A stretch of DNA of 64,000 nt from CAVVUC01 sp963751395 (GCA_963751395.1 CAVVUC010000001.1:496001-560000); one strand, 5' to 3'. Shown: positions 10,523 through 19,373, numbered from the stretch's first letter. Notes: generated by a model from the sequence alone, not told the origin. A program made the numbers and translations.

Positions 10523-11629
10523 GTGAAAAAAATCCTCATTCTCACCGCAGGTTTCGGCGAAGGTCACAACGCGGCGGCCCGCGGCCTTCGCGACGGGCTG
10601 GAGGCAATCGCGCCCGGCGAAGTGGAGGTGGAGGTGCTCGATCTTTTTGAGCGATGCTACGGTCGCGCGAACCTGCTCGCGAAAAAGGCGTATCTCGCCA
10701 CAATCAACCAGGCGCCGCGACTTTGGGCCAGATGCTACAGGCTTCTCGACACGACTTGTGTTCTGGAACGCAGCCTTGGTGCCTTGAGCCGCGCGCGCGT
10801 TTCCCTGGAGAACATTCTCTCGGTTAAAAAACCGCACGCGGTCGTCTCGACATACCCCGTTTACGGTTTCCTCATCGACCGGATTTTCGCTGGAAAGAAC
10901 GTGCGCGGCTTTTTTCAGGCCACGATTGTCACCGATTCGATCACCGTGAACTCCGTCTGGCACAGGCCGTCGTGCGATTGCTTCGTCGTTGCCAACGAGG
11001 AAACTGCGGAGGTGATGCGGCGCGCAGGCGTTCCACGCGAAAAAATCCGGGTGCTTGGTTTTCCTGTCACGCCCCGTTTCGCGTCAAACGACGGCAGCCG
11101 GCAGCCTCCCTCCGATGCCGGCGGACACCGCGTGCTGTTCATGATCAACTTCGCCAAAGAGCAAGCGCCGGATTTGGTCCGGCGGCTGATCCGTATCCCA
11201 AAGATCGATCTTGCGGTGACCGTGGGGAATGACAAGAAACTGCGCACGCGCATCGAGGCGGTCACGGCGGCAGCCGCGCGCCCGGTCGAAGTGTATGGAT
11301 GGACGGACAAAATGCCCGATCTCATGATGCGAAGTCATCTGCTCATCGGTAAAGCAGGCGGCGCAACCGTCCAGGAAACCGTCGCCGCGAAGACGCCCAT
11401 GATCATCAGCCAGATCGTGCCCGGTCAGGAGGAGGGCAACGCGCAACTCATCCTCGACCGCGAATGCGGAATGCTGGCCGAGTCGCACGAGCAGATCGCC
11501 CGGGCCGTCGAGAGCGCATTCGAGAACCACGCCGTGCTCTGGCAGAAGTGGGCGGACAATCTCGCGGACCTCAGCAAACCCGACGCGGCATTGCAGATCG
11601 CGCGTTTCATTCTCGAAGCATGTTTGTAA
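10523..11629 (+). CDS. MGDG synthase/UgtP-like diacylglycerol glycosyltransferase
   Basis: A glycosyltransferase of about 368 residues. The N-terminal KKILILTAGFGEGHNAAA matches the MGDG synthase N-terminal domain (GxGH turn). The C-terminal half has VEVYGWTDKMPDLM and a nucleotide-sugar binding segment, LIGKAGGATVQET followed by PGQEEGNAQL, as in GT28 enzymes (MurG, UgtP, MGDG synthase). It likely transfers a sugar to diacylglycerol at the inner membrane. The GTG at 10523 was chosen because the Rossmann strand begins directly after it; an upstream start at 10424 would add 33 unconserved residues. The sugar donor is unknown. Confidence 0.82.
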   Translation: MKKILILTAGFGEGHNAAARGLRDGLEAIAPGEVEVEVLDLFERCYGRANLLAKKAYLATINQAPRLWARCYRLLDTTCVLERSLGALSRARVSLENILSVKKPHAVVSTYPVYGFLIDRIFAGKNVRGFFQATIVTDSITVNSVWHRPSCDCFVVANEETAEVMRRAGVPREKIRVLGFPVTPRFASNDGSRQPPSDAGGHRVLFMINFAKEQAPDLVRRLIRIPKIDLAVTVGNDKKLRTRIEAVTAAAARPVEVYGWTDKMPDLMMRSHLLIGKAGGATVQETVAAKTPMIISQIVPGQEEGNAQLILDRECGMLAESHEQIARAVESAFENHAVLWQKWADNLADLSKPDAALQIARFILEACL

Positions 11630-11748
11630 GAACCAACCCCGCCATTCTTCGACTCCGTTCCAGTCTCAAAGCAGACCGGACCAGCGCACAGAATGACATG
11701 CCGTTGAAGTTTTCGATCATGCCGCGTCAATCTTGCTGCTGAAAATCA

Positions 11749-12354
11749 ATGATCAAATCGTTCATCTTCGACATCGGAAATGTGCTGCTGCCTTTCGACT
11801 TCGCCGTGGCGATGCGAAAGCTCGCTCTCAACTGCGAGAACTTTTCCGAAGCGCACATCGCCGCGCATGAACCAATCAAGCTTGCCTACGAATCCGGCCA
11901 CATCGGGCGCGACGAGTTCCTCGACCGGGCGCGGAAGGCCCTGAACTACACCGCCTCCGAAGCCTGGTTCCTGGCCGCATGGGAGGACATCTTTTCGGAA
12001 AATGTCGCCATGACCGAAATTGTCCGCGCGCTGCACCAGCGCTACCCGCTCTACCTTTTGTCCAACACGAGCGACATCCATGTGGACCACATCTTCCGGT
12101 CGTATCCGGCGTTTCGGCTGTTCCGCGATGCGGTCTATTCCTATCGCGTGAAAGTGATGAAACCCGATCCGGCGATTTACGAAATCGCGATCCGGCAATT
12201 CGGCGTCGAACCGGCGGAAACATTTTTCATCGACGACTTGTCGCACAACATCGAAACGGCACGGCAGCTTGGGTTCCAGGTGTTCCACTACGATTACCGA
12301 AACCATGCCGCACTCCTCGAAGCGCTCGAAAATGCGGGTGTCGTTTTGGGGTAA
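11749..12354 (+). CDS. HAD superfamily hydrolase (subfamily IA)
   Basis: A 201-residue protein. FIFDIGNVLLPFD contains the catalytic-Asp strand, with Gly rather than the second Asp (D-I-G-N), as in the YihX/epoxide-hydrolase-like HAD group. LLSNTSDIHVD is motif II (Ser/Thr), MKPDPAIYEIA provides the motif III Lys, and FFIDDLSHNIE is motif IV (DD). It is probably a small-molecule phosphatase. The stop codon overlaps the first base of a dispersed repeat at 12354. Confidence 0.88.
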   Translation: MIKSFIFDIGNVLLPFDFAVAMRKLALNCENFSEAHIAAHEPIKLAYESGHIGRDEFLDRARKALNYTASEAWFLAAWEDIFSENVAMTEIVRALHQRYPLYLLSNTSDIHVDHIFRSYPAFRLFRDAVYSYRVKVMKPDPAIYEIAIRQFGVEPAETFFIDDLSHNIETARQLGFQVFHYDYRNHAALLEALENAGVVLG

Positions 12355-12545
12355 TACCACCTCTCAAAGAAAAGAAGACTATCGGCCCCCGCGTTGGATA
12401 CCTGATGGCGCGTCATTCTGAGCGCAGCGAAGAACCCCGCAAACGTCGCTCGGTGTGGGTTGCGGGGTTCTTCGCTGCGCTCAGAATGACGCGCGTGGGA
12501 TGGTTCAATAAAATGGAGAGTCCTCTTATTTATGCAAAACGGTAT
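12354..12545 (+). repeat. Dispersed MITE-like repeat, copy 1
   Basis: A 192-bp element with short inverted ends (ATACC at the left, GGTAT at the right). It contains a perfect 35-bp inverted repeat (arms 12408-12442 and 12460-12494, 17-bp loop). The ends (CTCTCAAAGAAAAG near the left, TCCTCTTATTTATGCAAAAC near the right) recur in inverted orientation at 46767-46992. No coding capacity is seen. The first base is the last base of the HAD gene stop codon. Confidence 0.8.
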
Positions 12546-12612
12546 AGCTGGTCGCGATTGCAGGTTCGGAGCATAAATGCCGTGAGCTATTCATCCGCGG
12601 CTCTGTCGCATT

Positions 12613-12731
12613 CCGGGTAGCACAGGCGTCCCCGCCTGTTGGTTTCGGCGTCCTCGCCGAAACGAACTTTCAAACGTGTAATTGGCGATCAATAAAAAGT
12701 CCGCGACGGCGGGGACGCCTGTGCTACCCGG
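12613..12731. repeat. Inverted repeat with 24-bp perfect arms (hairpin, possible terminator)
   Basis: Arms at 12613-12636 and 12708-12731 are perfect reverse complements (left arm begins CCGGGTAGCACAGGCG). A smaller stem (TTTCGGCG/CGCCGAAA) lies in the loop. The right arm overlaps the stop region of the phospholipase D-type gene at 12724, so the structure could form at the 3' end of that transcript. No T-run follows, so classical Rho-independent termination is not clear. Confidence 0.65.
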
Positions 12732-13890
12732 AGCCCGCGTTCTCCGCGTCCCTCAAGTTCGATTTCGTTCTGCGACCGGCGAATAATCTCGCGAGCACTC
12801 GCGAAAGCCATGGATCGACGCGGGCGACTACGAAATAAGCCCAGCGCTCGATCAGTTTTGCAAAGAATGTCCTCGACGTCCGCCACGTCGCGGGATCGAT
12901 GCGAACGGAGCGTTGCAGATCCCCGTCGAAAATGCGGCGAGCCTCGTCGGCGAGTTGTGTGTCGTCGATCCTGACGAGCAACTCGTGATTGATCACAAGA
13001 CTGCGCGTGTCGAGGTTCGCCGACCCGACGCAGACAATGTCATCGAGAATGTAGAGCTTCGCGTGGAGAACCTGGGGTTGGTATTCGTAAATCTCCACGC
13101 CGTGCCGCATCAGGCCGCGATAGAGGCGGCGGCTGGCAAGCTGGGAAATCTTTACGTCGGACTTGCCCGCGAGGATGAGCTGGGCCTTTCCACCGCGTTT
13201 TGCGACGCGCATGAGTTCGTGGCGGATGCGCCAGGTCGGCAGAAAATAGGCGCTGATGATTTTCACGTTGCCCGCCGCCGCGATGTCCGAGGCGAGCATT
13301 TTCCTCAGACGCCACCCGCGCCGGCCGAAACCGCTGAGGAGCAGTTGCCAGTCTTGTCCCGAGCCGACGACCTCGGGTTTCCGGCTGGGAAGAAGCTTCA
13401 AGCGTCTCCGGGGTGCGCGCGCAAACAGCGTGTCGAAGGCGCTTGCGAGCGTTCCGGCGAGCGGCCCGGTGATCTGAAGCCCGAGGTCACGCCAGCCGCG
13501 CGTGACGCCGTCGCCGTCGTAATCGGCTGTCAGATTGAACCCGCCGACGAATGCGACCTGCCCGTCGCAGACCAGCAGCTTGCGATGGTTGCGGAAGCCA
13601 AATCGACCGAAACCGATCGGATTGAAAAACTTGAATTCACCGCCCGCGTCGATGAGCGGCTTCCAGAAATTCGTCGAGAGAAACAGCGAGCCGAACGCGT
13701 CGATCATCACCTGAACGCGGACACCGCGAAGCTCCGCGGCGACGAGCGCTTCGAGAAATTTTTCGCCGATGGGACTGGCCTCGTAGATGTAGGTCTCGAA
13801 CCGCACCGATTGACGCGCGCCTCCGATGGCGTCGTGCATCGCTGCAAGGGCTTCCTCTCCCGTCTGGAGCCAGTGGTAATGGGCGGCCAT
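12724..13890 (-). CDS. Cardiolipin synthase / phospholipase D family protein
   Basis: A 388-residue protein with two HKD motifs: HRKLLVCDGQVAFVGG near residue 105 and HAKLYILDDIVCVGSAN near residue 282. Each supplies the His-Lys-Asp catalytic set of phospholipase D enzymes. The N-terminus (HYHWLQTGEEALAAM, then AIGGARQSVRFETYIY) fits bacterial cardiolipin synthases without N-terminal membrane helices (ClsB-like). It probably forms cardiolipin from phosphatidylglycerol or a related donor at the membrane. An ACT protein gene precedes it 18 bp upstream on the same strand. Confidence 0.88.
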   Translation of the reverse strand: MAAHYHWLQTGEEALAAMHDAIGGARQSVRFETYIYEASPIGEKFLEALVAAELRGVRVQVMIDAFGSLFLSTNFWKPLIDAGGEFKFFNPIGFGRFGFRNHRKLLVCDGQVAFVGGFNLTADYDGDGVTRGWRDLGLQITGPLAGTLASAFDTLFARAPRRRLKLLPSRKPEVVGSGQDWQLLLSGFGRRGWRLRKMLASDIAAAGNVKIISAYFLPTWRIRHELMRVAKRGGKAQLILAGKSDVKISQLASRRLYRGLMRHGVEIYEYQPQVLHAKLYILDDIVCVGSANLDTRSLVINHELLVRIDDTQLADEARRIFDGDLQRSVRIDPATWRTSRTFFAKLIERWAYFVVARVDPWLSRVLARLFAGRRTKSNLRDAENAGSG

Positions 13891-13908
13891 GATGAGGCGC
13901 CGCGCGGA

Positions 13909-14379
13909 TTACCGCGAGATATCCGTCTGGCTGAGGATGCGGAAGCCGTGGCTGCGCAGGACGGCGCTGGCGCATTCCTCGTCCTCGACGTGGAGGGCGA
14001 GGGCGGTGTTGCCGCGGGGACGGGTGAGCAGCGAGTAGCTGCCGTGGATGTTCACCTCGGCCATGAGCAGCCCCGTGAGCAGTTTTCCCAGATCGCTCGC
14101 GCCCTCCTTCAACTCCGCGACGACCAGATCGCACGTGGAGCAGGGGATGTCCTGCATCGCGAACAGCTCCTGCACCCGCTCGGGATCGCTGACGACGATC
14201 CGCACGATCGCCGCGTCGGCGGAATCCTGCACGGCGAGCGCGAGCACGAGCACGTTGTGTTCGTTGAGCATCTTCACCACGTTGAGCAGCGCACCGACCT
14301 TGTTCTTTAGAAAAATGGAGAACTGTTTGACGGGCGGGCCGTCGAGCTTTTCGGAGGTTTTCGTGGATTCGAGAGACAT
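13909..14379 (-). CDS. ACT domain protein
   Basis: A 156-residue protein with two ACT-like repeats. KQFSIFLKNKVGALLNVVKM at the N-terminus is the canonical first strand and helix (GALLNV), and LLTGLLMAEVNIHGSYSLL is the second. Stand-alone tandem ACT proteins usually bind amino acids and regulate a partner. Nothing in the neighbouring genes (a phospholipase D enzyme and secreted unknowns) indicates which pathway. Confidence 0.85.
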   Translation of the reverse strand: MSLESTKTSEKLDGPPVKQFSIFLKNKVGALLNVVKMLNEHNVLVLALAVQDSADAAIVRIVVSDPERVQELFAMQDIPCSTCDLVVAELKEGASDLGKLLTGLLMAEVNIHGSYSLLTRPRGNTALALHVEDEECASAVLRSHGFRILSQTDISR

Positions 14380-14389
14380 GACTTGGCTG

Positions 14390-14815
14390 CTATTTGTAAG
14401 AATAAATCAAACAGAACGTCGCCGGCTCGCCGTCGAGTTCCTGGATGCGCACGTAGTAAGGGCCGCTTGCATCGGGCGCAAACCCGGCGGCTGCCTTCGC
14501 CCCGTCTTCATATTTCTGAGTCTGCACAGGCTTGCCTGCTTCGTCAAAGACCGCGACATCGAGACGCTTCGCCTTGTCCGTTGCGCCGAGCGAGAACCAA
14601 TACTGGTTGCCGGCGTAAAGGTTCACCTGCAGGAACTGACTTTCCTTTGGCCGAATGACGCCGCTCCAGTTGCCATCGCGGATCTTGAAGCCGTCGTTCG
14701 AGAATGCGCCGGCGAGGGCGAGCACCGTCTGTCGGGCGGCGACCTCGTCGTCCGTGGCGGCATTGAGCGGGCGTGCCACAGCGCACACGAACAGGAGAAA
14801 AAGGAGTCGCTTCAT
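14390..14815 (-). CDS. Small secreted protein of unknown function
   Basis: A 141-residue protein with a signal peptide (MKRLLFLLFVCAVARPLNAA). The mature part is a single beta-rich domain (QFLQVNLYAGNQYWFSLGAT, DVAVFDEAGKPV, GPYYVRIQEL) that resembles bacterial pre-peptidase C-terminal type sandwiches. No catalytic motif is seen. The start overlaps the stop of the upstream secreted protein gene by 4 bp (ATGA), so the two are translationally coupled and may function together in the periplasm. Confidence 0.72.
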   Translation of the reverse strand: MKRLLFLLFVCAVARPLNAATDDEVAARQTVLALAGAFSNDGFKIRDGNWSGVIRPKESQFLQVNLYAGNQYWFSLGATDKAKRLDVAVFDEAGKPVQTQKYEDGAKAAAGFAPDASGPYYVRIQELDGEPATFCLIYSYK

Positions 14816-15615
14816 TTCTTGGAAATGTCTTTCACCATCTCGCCGGCCTTGTCTTTCAGATCATCCACGTCCTTGTTGGTGGGGGTTGTCTCCAGTGGAA
14901 ACGAGACGAGCTTTTCGATTTCCGCCAGCTTGCTCGTTACGTCTTTGACGACGGATTCGTTCCGGGCCTTCTCCGGCAGCGCGTTGAGTTTCGCCTGGAG
15001 AAAATGCACGATCTCCGGCTGACGCAGCAGCTTCGCAGCGGCCGGCGTGTAGTTCTTGGAAATCCAGCCGCTCACCACTTCCGTGCCGCGAATCCAGCCA
15101 CCGAGCGTGACGAGCGTCACGAGCTCTTCGTCGTGCTGATCGTCCATTGCCTGCTTCACTTCGTTCTGCGTGGCTTCCAGCTCCTCTTTCAATGCGCCCC
15201 ATTCGTTGTGCTCGGCAAATTCCGCGATGCTTTTCCCCCTTTTCAGCACGTTCTCGCTGACGCCCAAACTCTTTGCGAGCGCGACAATGTCCTTGCCGAC
15301 GTTTTTGACCTGCTGGCTGTCCTCGGCTTCGATGGCGATGTAACCGTCGGCGATCAATCCACCGAGATTCAGTGCGATCCGCGGCCGGCTGGTGTAGGCC
15401 GACTCGATCGGCGCGCGATAATGGGCCTGCCAGTTCGGCTTTCCGGTTTTGTTGATTGCAGTCAGCAGCTCGCCCGGCGTCGGGACCGTGAGAGCATCTG
15501 ATTTCACCGCCTTCGACAACTGCTCCGGCGTGAGCGCGTCGTCCGCGGCAACCGCAAAATGACTCGAACAGACCATGGCGAGTCCGATCAAGATGGGGCG
15601 ACTGCATCGAAACAT
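14812..15615 (-). CDS. Secreted helical protein of unknown function
   Basis: A 267-residue protein (ATG at 15615) with signal peptide MFRCSRPILIGLAMVCSSHF cleaved near AVAADD. The mature region is mostly helical and charged (ALTPEQLSKAVKSDAL, LKEELEATQNEVKQAMDD) with a strand segment RPRIALNLGGLIADGYIAIEA. The fold resembles uncharacterised periplasmic proteins of Verrucomicrobia, but I do not recognise a named family. It overlaps the following 141-aa secreted protein gene by 4 bp. Confidence 0.7.
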   Translation of the reverse strand: MFRCSRPILIGLAMVCSSHFAVAADDALTPEQLSKAVKSDALTVPTPGELLTAINKTGKPNWQAHYRAPIESAYTSRPRIALNLGGLIADGYIAIEAEDSQQVKNVGKDIVALAKSLGVSENVLKRGKSIAEFAEHNEWGALKEELEATQNEVKQAMDDQHDEELVTLVTLGGWIRGTEVVSGWISKNYTPAAAKLLRQPEIVHFLQAKLNALPEKARNESVVKDVTSKLAEIEKLVSFPLETTPTNKDVDDLKDKAGEMVKDISKK

Positions 15616-15768
15616 GCCGGAAGTTAGTCCGATTCGCGGCTTGTTGTCATCTAAGAAAAGCCGGAGCACGGAAGTCGGAACTCGAAACGAGGAGCGCGAA
15701 ACGCGGAACTTTTCGATCCGATATGTTTCATCTTTCGCCCCGGGCGATTCGACCTTAGCCTGCGCTTC

Positions 15769-16563
15769 ATGTCGAACCTGCTCAAAATCGCCGATCGCGA
15801 ATTCACCTCCCGGCTTTTGCTGGGGACTGGGAAATTCTCGTCGAACGAATCGATGGCCGCCGCACTCGAAGCGAGCGGCACGGAGATCGTGACGGTGGCC
15901 CTGCGCCGCGCCGATCTCTCCGGGAAAGGCGACGCCTTCGCGAACATCCTCGATTTTATTGATCCGAAAAAATACCTGCTGCTCCCGAATACGAGCGGTG
16001 CCATGAATGCCGAGGAGGCCGTGCGCCTTGCCCGCCTCGCGGTGACCGCCGGCCTGCCGAAATGGGTGAAACTCGAAATCCACCCCGACCCGCGCTACCT
16101 GCTGCCCGATCCGGTCGAGACGCTGCTCGCGGCGGAAATTCTCGTGCGCGAGGGTTTCGTTGTCCTCCCCTACATCAACGCCGATCCCGTGCTTGCGAAG
16201 CGATTGCAGGATGTCGGCACCGCTACCGTGATGCCGCTCGGCTCGCCCATCGGCAGCAACCGGGGCATCGAAACACGTGCGCAAATCGAGATCATCATCG
16301 AGCAGGCGACCGTTCCCGTGGTCGTCGATGCCGGGCTCGGCGCACCAAGCCAGGCTGCGGAAGCGCTCGAAATGGGAGCCGACGCCGTCCTCGTGAACAC
16401 CGCCATCGCCATTGCCAGCGACCCCGTTCGGATGGCCATCGCGTTCAAGAAGGCTGTCGAAGCCGGGCGGGAGGCATACGAGATTGGTGTCGCCCTGCCG
16501 CGCTGGACCGCCGAGGCCACAAGTCCGCTGACGGGGTTTTTGCAGAAACCGTCTGCGAGCTAA
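15769..16563 (+). CDS. thiG: Thiazole synthase
   Basis: A 264-residue protein, typical length for ThiG. Key features are FTSRLLLGTGKF at the N-terminus, VTVALRR, LLPNTSGAMNAEEAVR, WVKLEIHPDPRYLLPD with the active-site Lys region, and PLGSPIGSNRGI and VVDAGLGAPSQAA for phosphate binding. The enzyme builds the thiazole phosphate of thiamine from deoxyxylulose phosphate, dehydroglycine and ThiS-thiocarboxylate. No thiS, thiF or thiH lies next to it, so its partners must be elsewhere. Confidence 0.96.
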   Translation: MSNLLKIADREFTSRLLLGTGKFSSNESMAAALEASGTEIVTVALRRADLSGKGDAFANILDFIDPKKYLLLPNTSGAMNAEEAVRLARLAVTAGLPKWVKLEIHPDPRYLLPDPVETLLAAEILVREGFVVLPYINADPVLAKRLQDVGTATVMPLGSPIGSNRGIETRAQIEIIIEQATVPVVVDAGLGAPSQAAEALEMGADAVLVNTAIAIASDPVRMAIAFKKAVEAGREAYEIGVALPRWTAEATSPLTGFLQKPSAS

Positions 16564-16576
16564 ATCTTGCGCGTCC

Positions 16577-16771
16577 ATGAACGACGGAATCGATCCAATC
16601 GAGGCTTTCTTCTCTGGCCTTGGCTCCGGCTTTAGCCGTGCGCTCGTTGGCGTTCTTGCTGTCGTCGCCGGTTATGCCGCCAATTCATGGGCCAACACCG
16701 CGCATTCGGGAGGAGAAGGACTAAATCCCATGCCCCAAGTCTCAGTGAGCTTGCCGTTTGTTTTTGTGTGA
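16577..16771 (+). CDS. Possible small hydrophobic protein (weak)
   Basis: A 64-codon frame after thiG. It begins MNDGIDPIEAFFSGLGSGFS and contains a hydrophobic stretch, ALVGVLAVVAGYAA. No homologue is recognised and no strong ribosome binding site is visible. It could be a degenerate fragment or noise. Confidence 0.25.
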   Translation: MNDGIDPIEAFFSGLGSGFSRALVGVLAVVAGYAANSWANTAHSGGEGLNPMPQVSVSLPFVFV

Positions 16772-16784
16772 TTACTGTATCCAC

Positions 16785-17042
16785 ATGACTGCCACGCTCA
16801 AACTTGTCCGGATCGGCAATTCAAAAGGCATCCGGATTCCACAGCAAATGATCCGGCGCTATCGGCTTGGCGATGAAGTGCTCGTGGAGGCAACGAAGAA
16901 GGGGCTGCTGTTGCGTCCCTTGCGCCAGGGGAAACTGAGCATGGAAGATTCCTTCAAGGCAATGGCCAACGATAAGAAGGCCACGGCTGAAGCGCGCGAA
17001 TGGGCTGAGACCGGACTGGCTGAGGGGTTGGAGAAGGACTGA
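16785..17042 (+). CDS. mazE: AbrB/MazE-type antitoxin
   Basis: An 85-residue protein. LKLVRIGNSKGIRIPQQMIR is the swapped-hairpin AbrB/SpoVT DNA-binding motif of MazE antitoxins, and the acidic, Ala/Glu-rich C-terminus (ARE-WAETGLAEGLEKD) is the toxin-binding tail. It lies directly before the MazF gene, with the stop and next start separated by one base (TGA-G-ATG). Such antitoxins usually repress their own promoter; a promoter would lie in the 220 bp after thiG. Confidence 0.88.
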   Translation: MTATLKLVRIGNSKGIRIPQQMIRRYRLGDEVLVEATKKGLLLRPLRQGKLSMEDSFKAMANDKKATAEAREWAETGLAEGLEKD

Positions 17043-17043
17043 G

Positions 17044-17367
17044 ATGGTTGCGCGATACGGAATCTACTGGGTTTCTCTCGACCCGGCGAAAGGCCGCGAG
17101 GTGCGCAAGACACGCCCCGGAGTGGTTGTGAGTCCAGGTCCAATGCAAAGAACGGGCATGGTGGTCGTCTGCCCGCTTACAAGCGTCTTGCACCCCGATT
17201 GGTTCCACCGATTGCAGATTCGCTGCGCGGGCAAACCGGCGGAGATTATGGTCGATCAGATTCGCGCCGTGAGCATCGAGCGCGTCGGCAAGCGAATTGA
17301 CACCTTGCAGCCAGAGGATGCGGAAGCCGTGCGACACTTGATCGCGGCCCTCTATGCAACGCCGTGA
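17044..17367 (+). CDS. mazF: MazF/PemK-type endoribonuclease toxin
   Basis: A 107-residue protein. GIYWVSLDPAKGREVRKTRP at the N-terminus, VVVCPLTSV in the middle and IMVDQIRAVSIERVGK near the C-terminus follow the PemK/MazF fold and include the usual catalytic Arg and Thr/Ser positions (KTRPGVV, PLTS). It presumably cleaves mRNA when the upstream MazE-type antitoxin is lost. It forms a two-gene operon with the antitoxin. Confidence 0.92.
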   Translation: MVARYGIYWVSLDPAKGREVRKTRPGVVVSPGPMQRTGMVVVCPLTSVLHPDWFHRLQIRCAGKPAEIMVDQIRAVSIERVGKRIDTLQPEDAEAVRHLIAALYATP

Positions 17368-17409
17368 ACTTGCATTGACCGCTCTTTTCACACAGAACAC
17401 TTTTTTTTC

Positions 17410-18198
17410 ATGCCGCTCCTCGAAGTCAAAAACCTCAAAACCTGGTTCCCTGTCTATGGCGGGGTGTTCCGGCATCATGTCGATGATGTGAAGGCGGTCG
17501 ATGACGTGAGCTTCTCGATCGAGCAGGGAACGACGGTCGGCCTTGTCGGCGAGAGCGGGAGCGGGAAGACCACGGTGGGGCGCACGATTTTGAAACTCGT
17601 GCCGGCCACGGGCGGACAGATCTTTTTCGATGGAAGGGAAATCCTCTCGATGCCCGAGAGCGAGTTCCGTCCGCTCCGGCGCGAGGTGCAGATGATTTTC
17701 CAGGACCCGTTCGGTTCGCTGAATCCGCGCATGACGATCATGAGCATCGTCGGCGAGGCGCTCGAAATTCATTTTCGCGAGATGACGCGCAACGACCGGC
17801 GCGAGCGCGTGGCGGAACTGCTGCGGCAGGTCGGGTTGCAGCCGGAGATGATGCACCGTTACCCGCACGAATTCAGCGGCGGGCAGCGCCAGCGGATTGG
17901 CATCGCCCGGGCGCTGGCGGTGAAGCCGAAGTTCATCGTGTGCGACGAGCCGGTGAGCGCGCTCGACGTGAGCGTGCAGGCGCAGATCGTGAATCTGCTC
18001 CAGGATTTGCAGGAGGAACTCGGGCTGACTTATCTCTTCATCGCGCACGATCTCGCCGTGGTCGAGCACATCAGCGATCACGTGCTGGTGATGTATCGCG
18101 GGAAGATCGTGGAGTCGGCGGGTGCCGATGCGATTTACGAGAACCCGCAGCACGATTACACGAAGAAGCTGCTTGCGGCGGTGCCGGTGTTTGGCTGA
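17410..18198 (+). CDS. Oligopeptide/dipeptide ABC transporter ATP-binding protein (OppF/DppF-like)
   Basis: A 262-residue ATPase with Walker A GESGSGKTT, signature FSGGQRQRIGIARAL, Walker B FIVCDEPVSALDVS and switch His (IAHDLAVV). QMIFQDPFGSLNPRM is characteristic of the OppF/DppF subfamily. The C-terminus is shorter than usual and ends just after the LLAAVPV segment, so the usual extra zinc/helix tail is absent. No permease or binding-protein genes are adjacent. It is followed after 62 bp by rodA. Confidence 0.9.
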   Translation: MPLLEVKNLKTWFPVYGGVFRHHVDDVKAVDDVSFSIEQGTTVGLVGESGSGKTTVGRTILKLVPATGGQIFFDGREILSMPESEFRPLRREVQMIFQDPFGSLNPRMTIMSIVGEALEIHFREMTRNDRRERVAELLRQVGLQPEMMHRYPHEFSGGQRQRIGIARALAVKPKFIVCDEPVSALDVSVQAQIVNLLQDLQEELGLTYLFIAHDLAVVEHISDHVLVMYRGKIVESAGADAIYENPQHDYTKKLLAAVPVFG

Positions 18199-18260
18199 CA
18201 CATCGACCGGATGAACTACCGCGCCCATCAACCATCAACCATCAACCATCGACGTTTCCG

Positions 18261-19373
18261 ATGACTCCACTTCTCCGAAAACTACTGGGCTGCAACTGGC
18301 TGCTGATCGGCTTGATGATCGCGCTTTCCACGTTCGGGATTGTCGCGATCTACAGTTGCACGTACATGCGCACCGAGGTGAACTACGTGGACATGTGGAG
18401 CAAGCAGACCACATGGTGCGTGATTGGGTTGATCACCTTTTTTGTCCTCAGCCTCGTCGATTATCGCTGGTTGAAATGGGGGGCATTGCCGATGTACCTT
18501 GCCAGCCTCATTTTCCTCGTGCTGACGCTGCTCATCGGGCAGAAGATCGAAAATGCGCGAAGCTGGTTGAAAATCGGACCGCTGTCATTCCAGCCGGCGC
18601 AATTCGCCATCGTGGCGGGCATCGTCATGCTTTCGCTGTTTCTCTCGGAGTTCCGCAAGCTGCATCCGGCGGTGAAGCTGGTGGCCAGCGGCGTGATCGC
18701 CGGCGCGCCGATGCTGCTGATTCTGAAGCAGCCTGATCTGGGCGAAGTGCTCGTGTGGATTCCCGTGCTGGTGGCGCTGTGGTTCATCAGCGGAATCCCT
18801 CTGCGCTATTTGATTTCGCTCGTGCTTCTGGGAGTTGCCGTGCTTCCGCTCGCGGCGAATTTCGCGCTGAAACCCTATCAGTACAAGCGGCTCGTGGCCT
18901 TTCTCGATCCGGAGATCGATCCAAAGGGCATCTCCTGGGCGATCAATCAGTCGCTCATCGCAATCGGCTCCGGAGGATGGGCTGGCAAAGGATACCTCGC
19001 GCCCAACACGCAGGTGGAACTCGGCTTTTTGCCGAAGACGACCGTGCCGAACGATTACATTTTTGCCGCGATCGGGGAGCAGTGGGGGTTTATCGGCGGT
19101 GTGGTGCTGGTCAGCGTGTATGCGGCTTTGCTGATGACATGCATCATCGCGGCGCTACGATCCTCGGACGACTTTGGCGTGCTGATTTGCACCGGCGTGA
19201 TCGCGATGCTCTTTTTCCACATCTATCAAAACATCGGCATGACGATCGCGATCATGCCGATCACCGGAGTGCCTCTGCCGCTGGTGAGTTACAGCGGCTC
19301 ATTTGTGCTGATGGTGATGTTCGCGCTCGGGCTGGTGAACAGTGTCTGGGTTCACCGCAAGGCGCTGCCGTAG
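18261..19373 (+). CDS. rodA: RodA peptidoglycan polymerase (SEDS family)
   Basis: A 370-residue polytopic membrane protein with about ten helices. Motifs NARSWLKIGPLSFQPAQ, LKQPDLGEVL, RLVAFLDPEIDP and, near the C-terminus, QNIGMTIAIMPITGVPLPLVSYSGS are canonical for SEDS glycosyltransferases. The KQPDLG segment carries the catalytic Asp. RodA elongates peptidoglycan with a class B penicillin-binding protein. The RodA rather than FtsW assignment rests on the length and on MPITGVPLPL. mreBCD/pbp2 are not in the window. Confidence 0.9.
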   Translation: MTPLLRKLLGCNWLLIGLMIALSTFGIVAIYSCTYMRTEVNYVDMWSKQTTWCVIGLITFFVLSLVDYRWLKWGALPMYLASLIFLVLTLLIGQKIENARSWLKIGPLSFQPAQFAIVAGIVMLSLFLSEFRKLHPAVKLVASGVIAGAPMLLILKQPDLGEVLVWIPVLVALWFISGIPLRYLISLVLLGVAVLPLAANFALKPYQYKRLVAFLDPEIDPKGISWAINQSLIAIGSGGWAGKGYLAPNTQVELGFLPKTTVPNDYIFAAIGEQWGFIGGVVLVSVYAALLMTCIIAALRSSDDFGVLICTGVIAMLFFHIYQNIGMTIAIMPITGVPLPLVSYSGSFVLMVMFALGLVNSVWVHRKALP

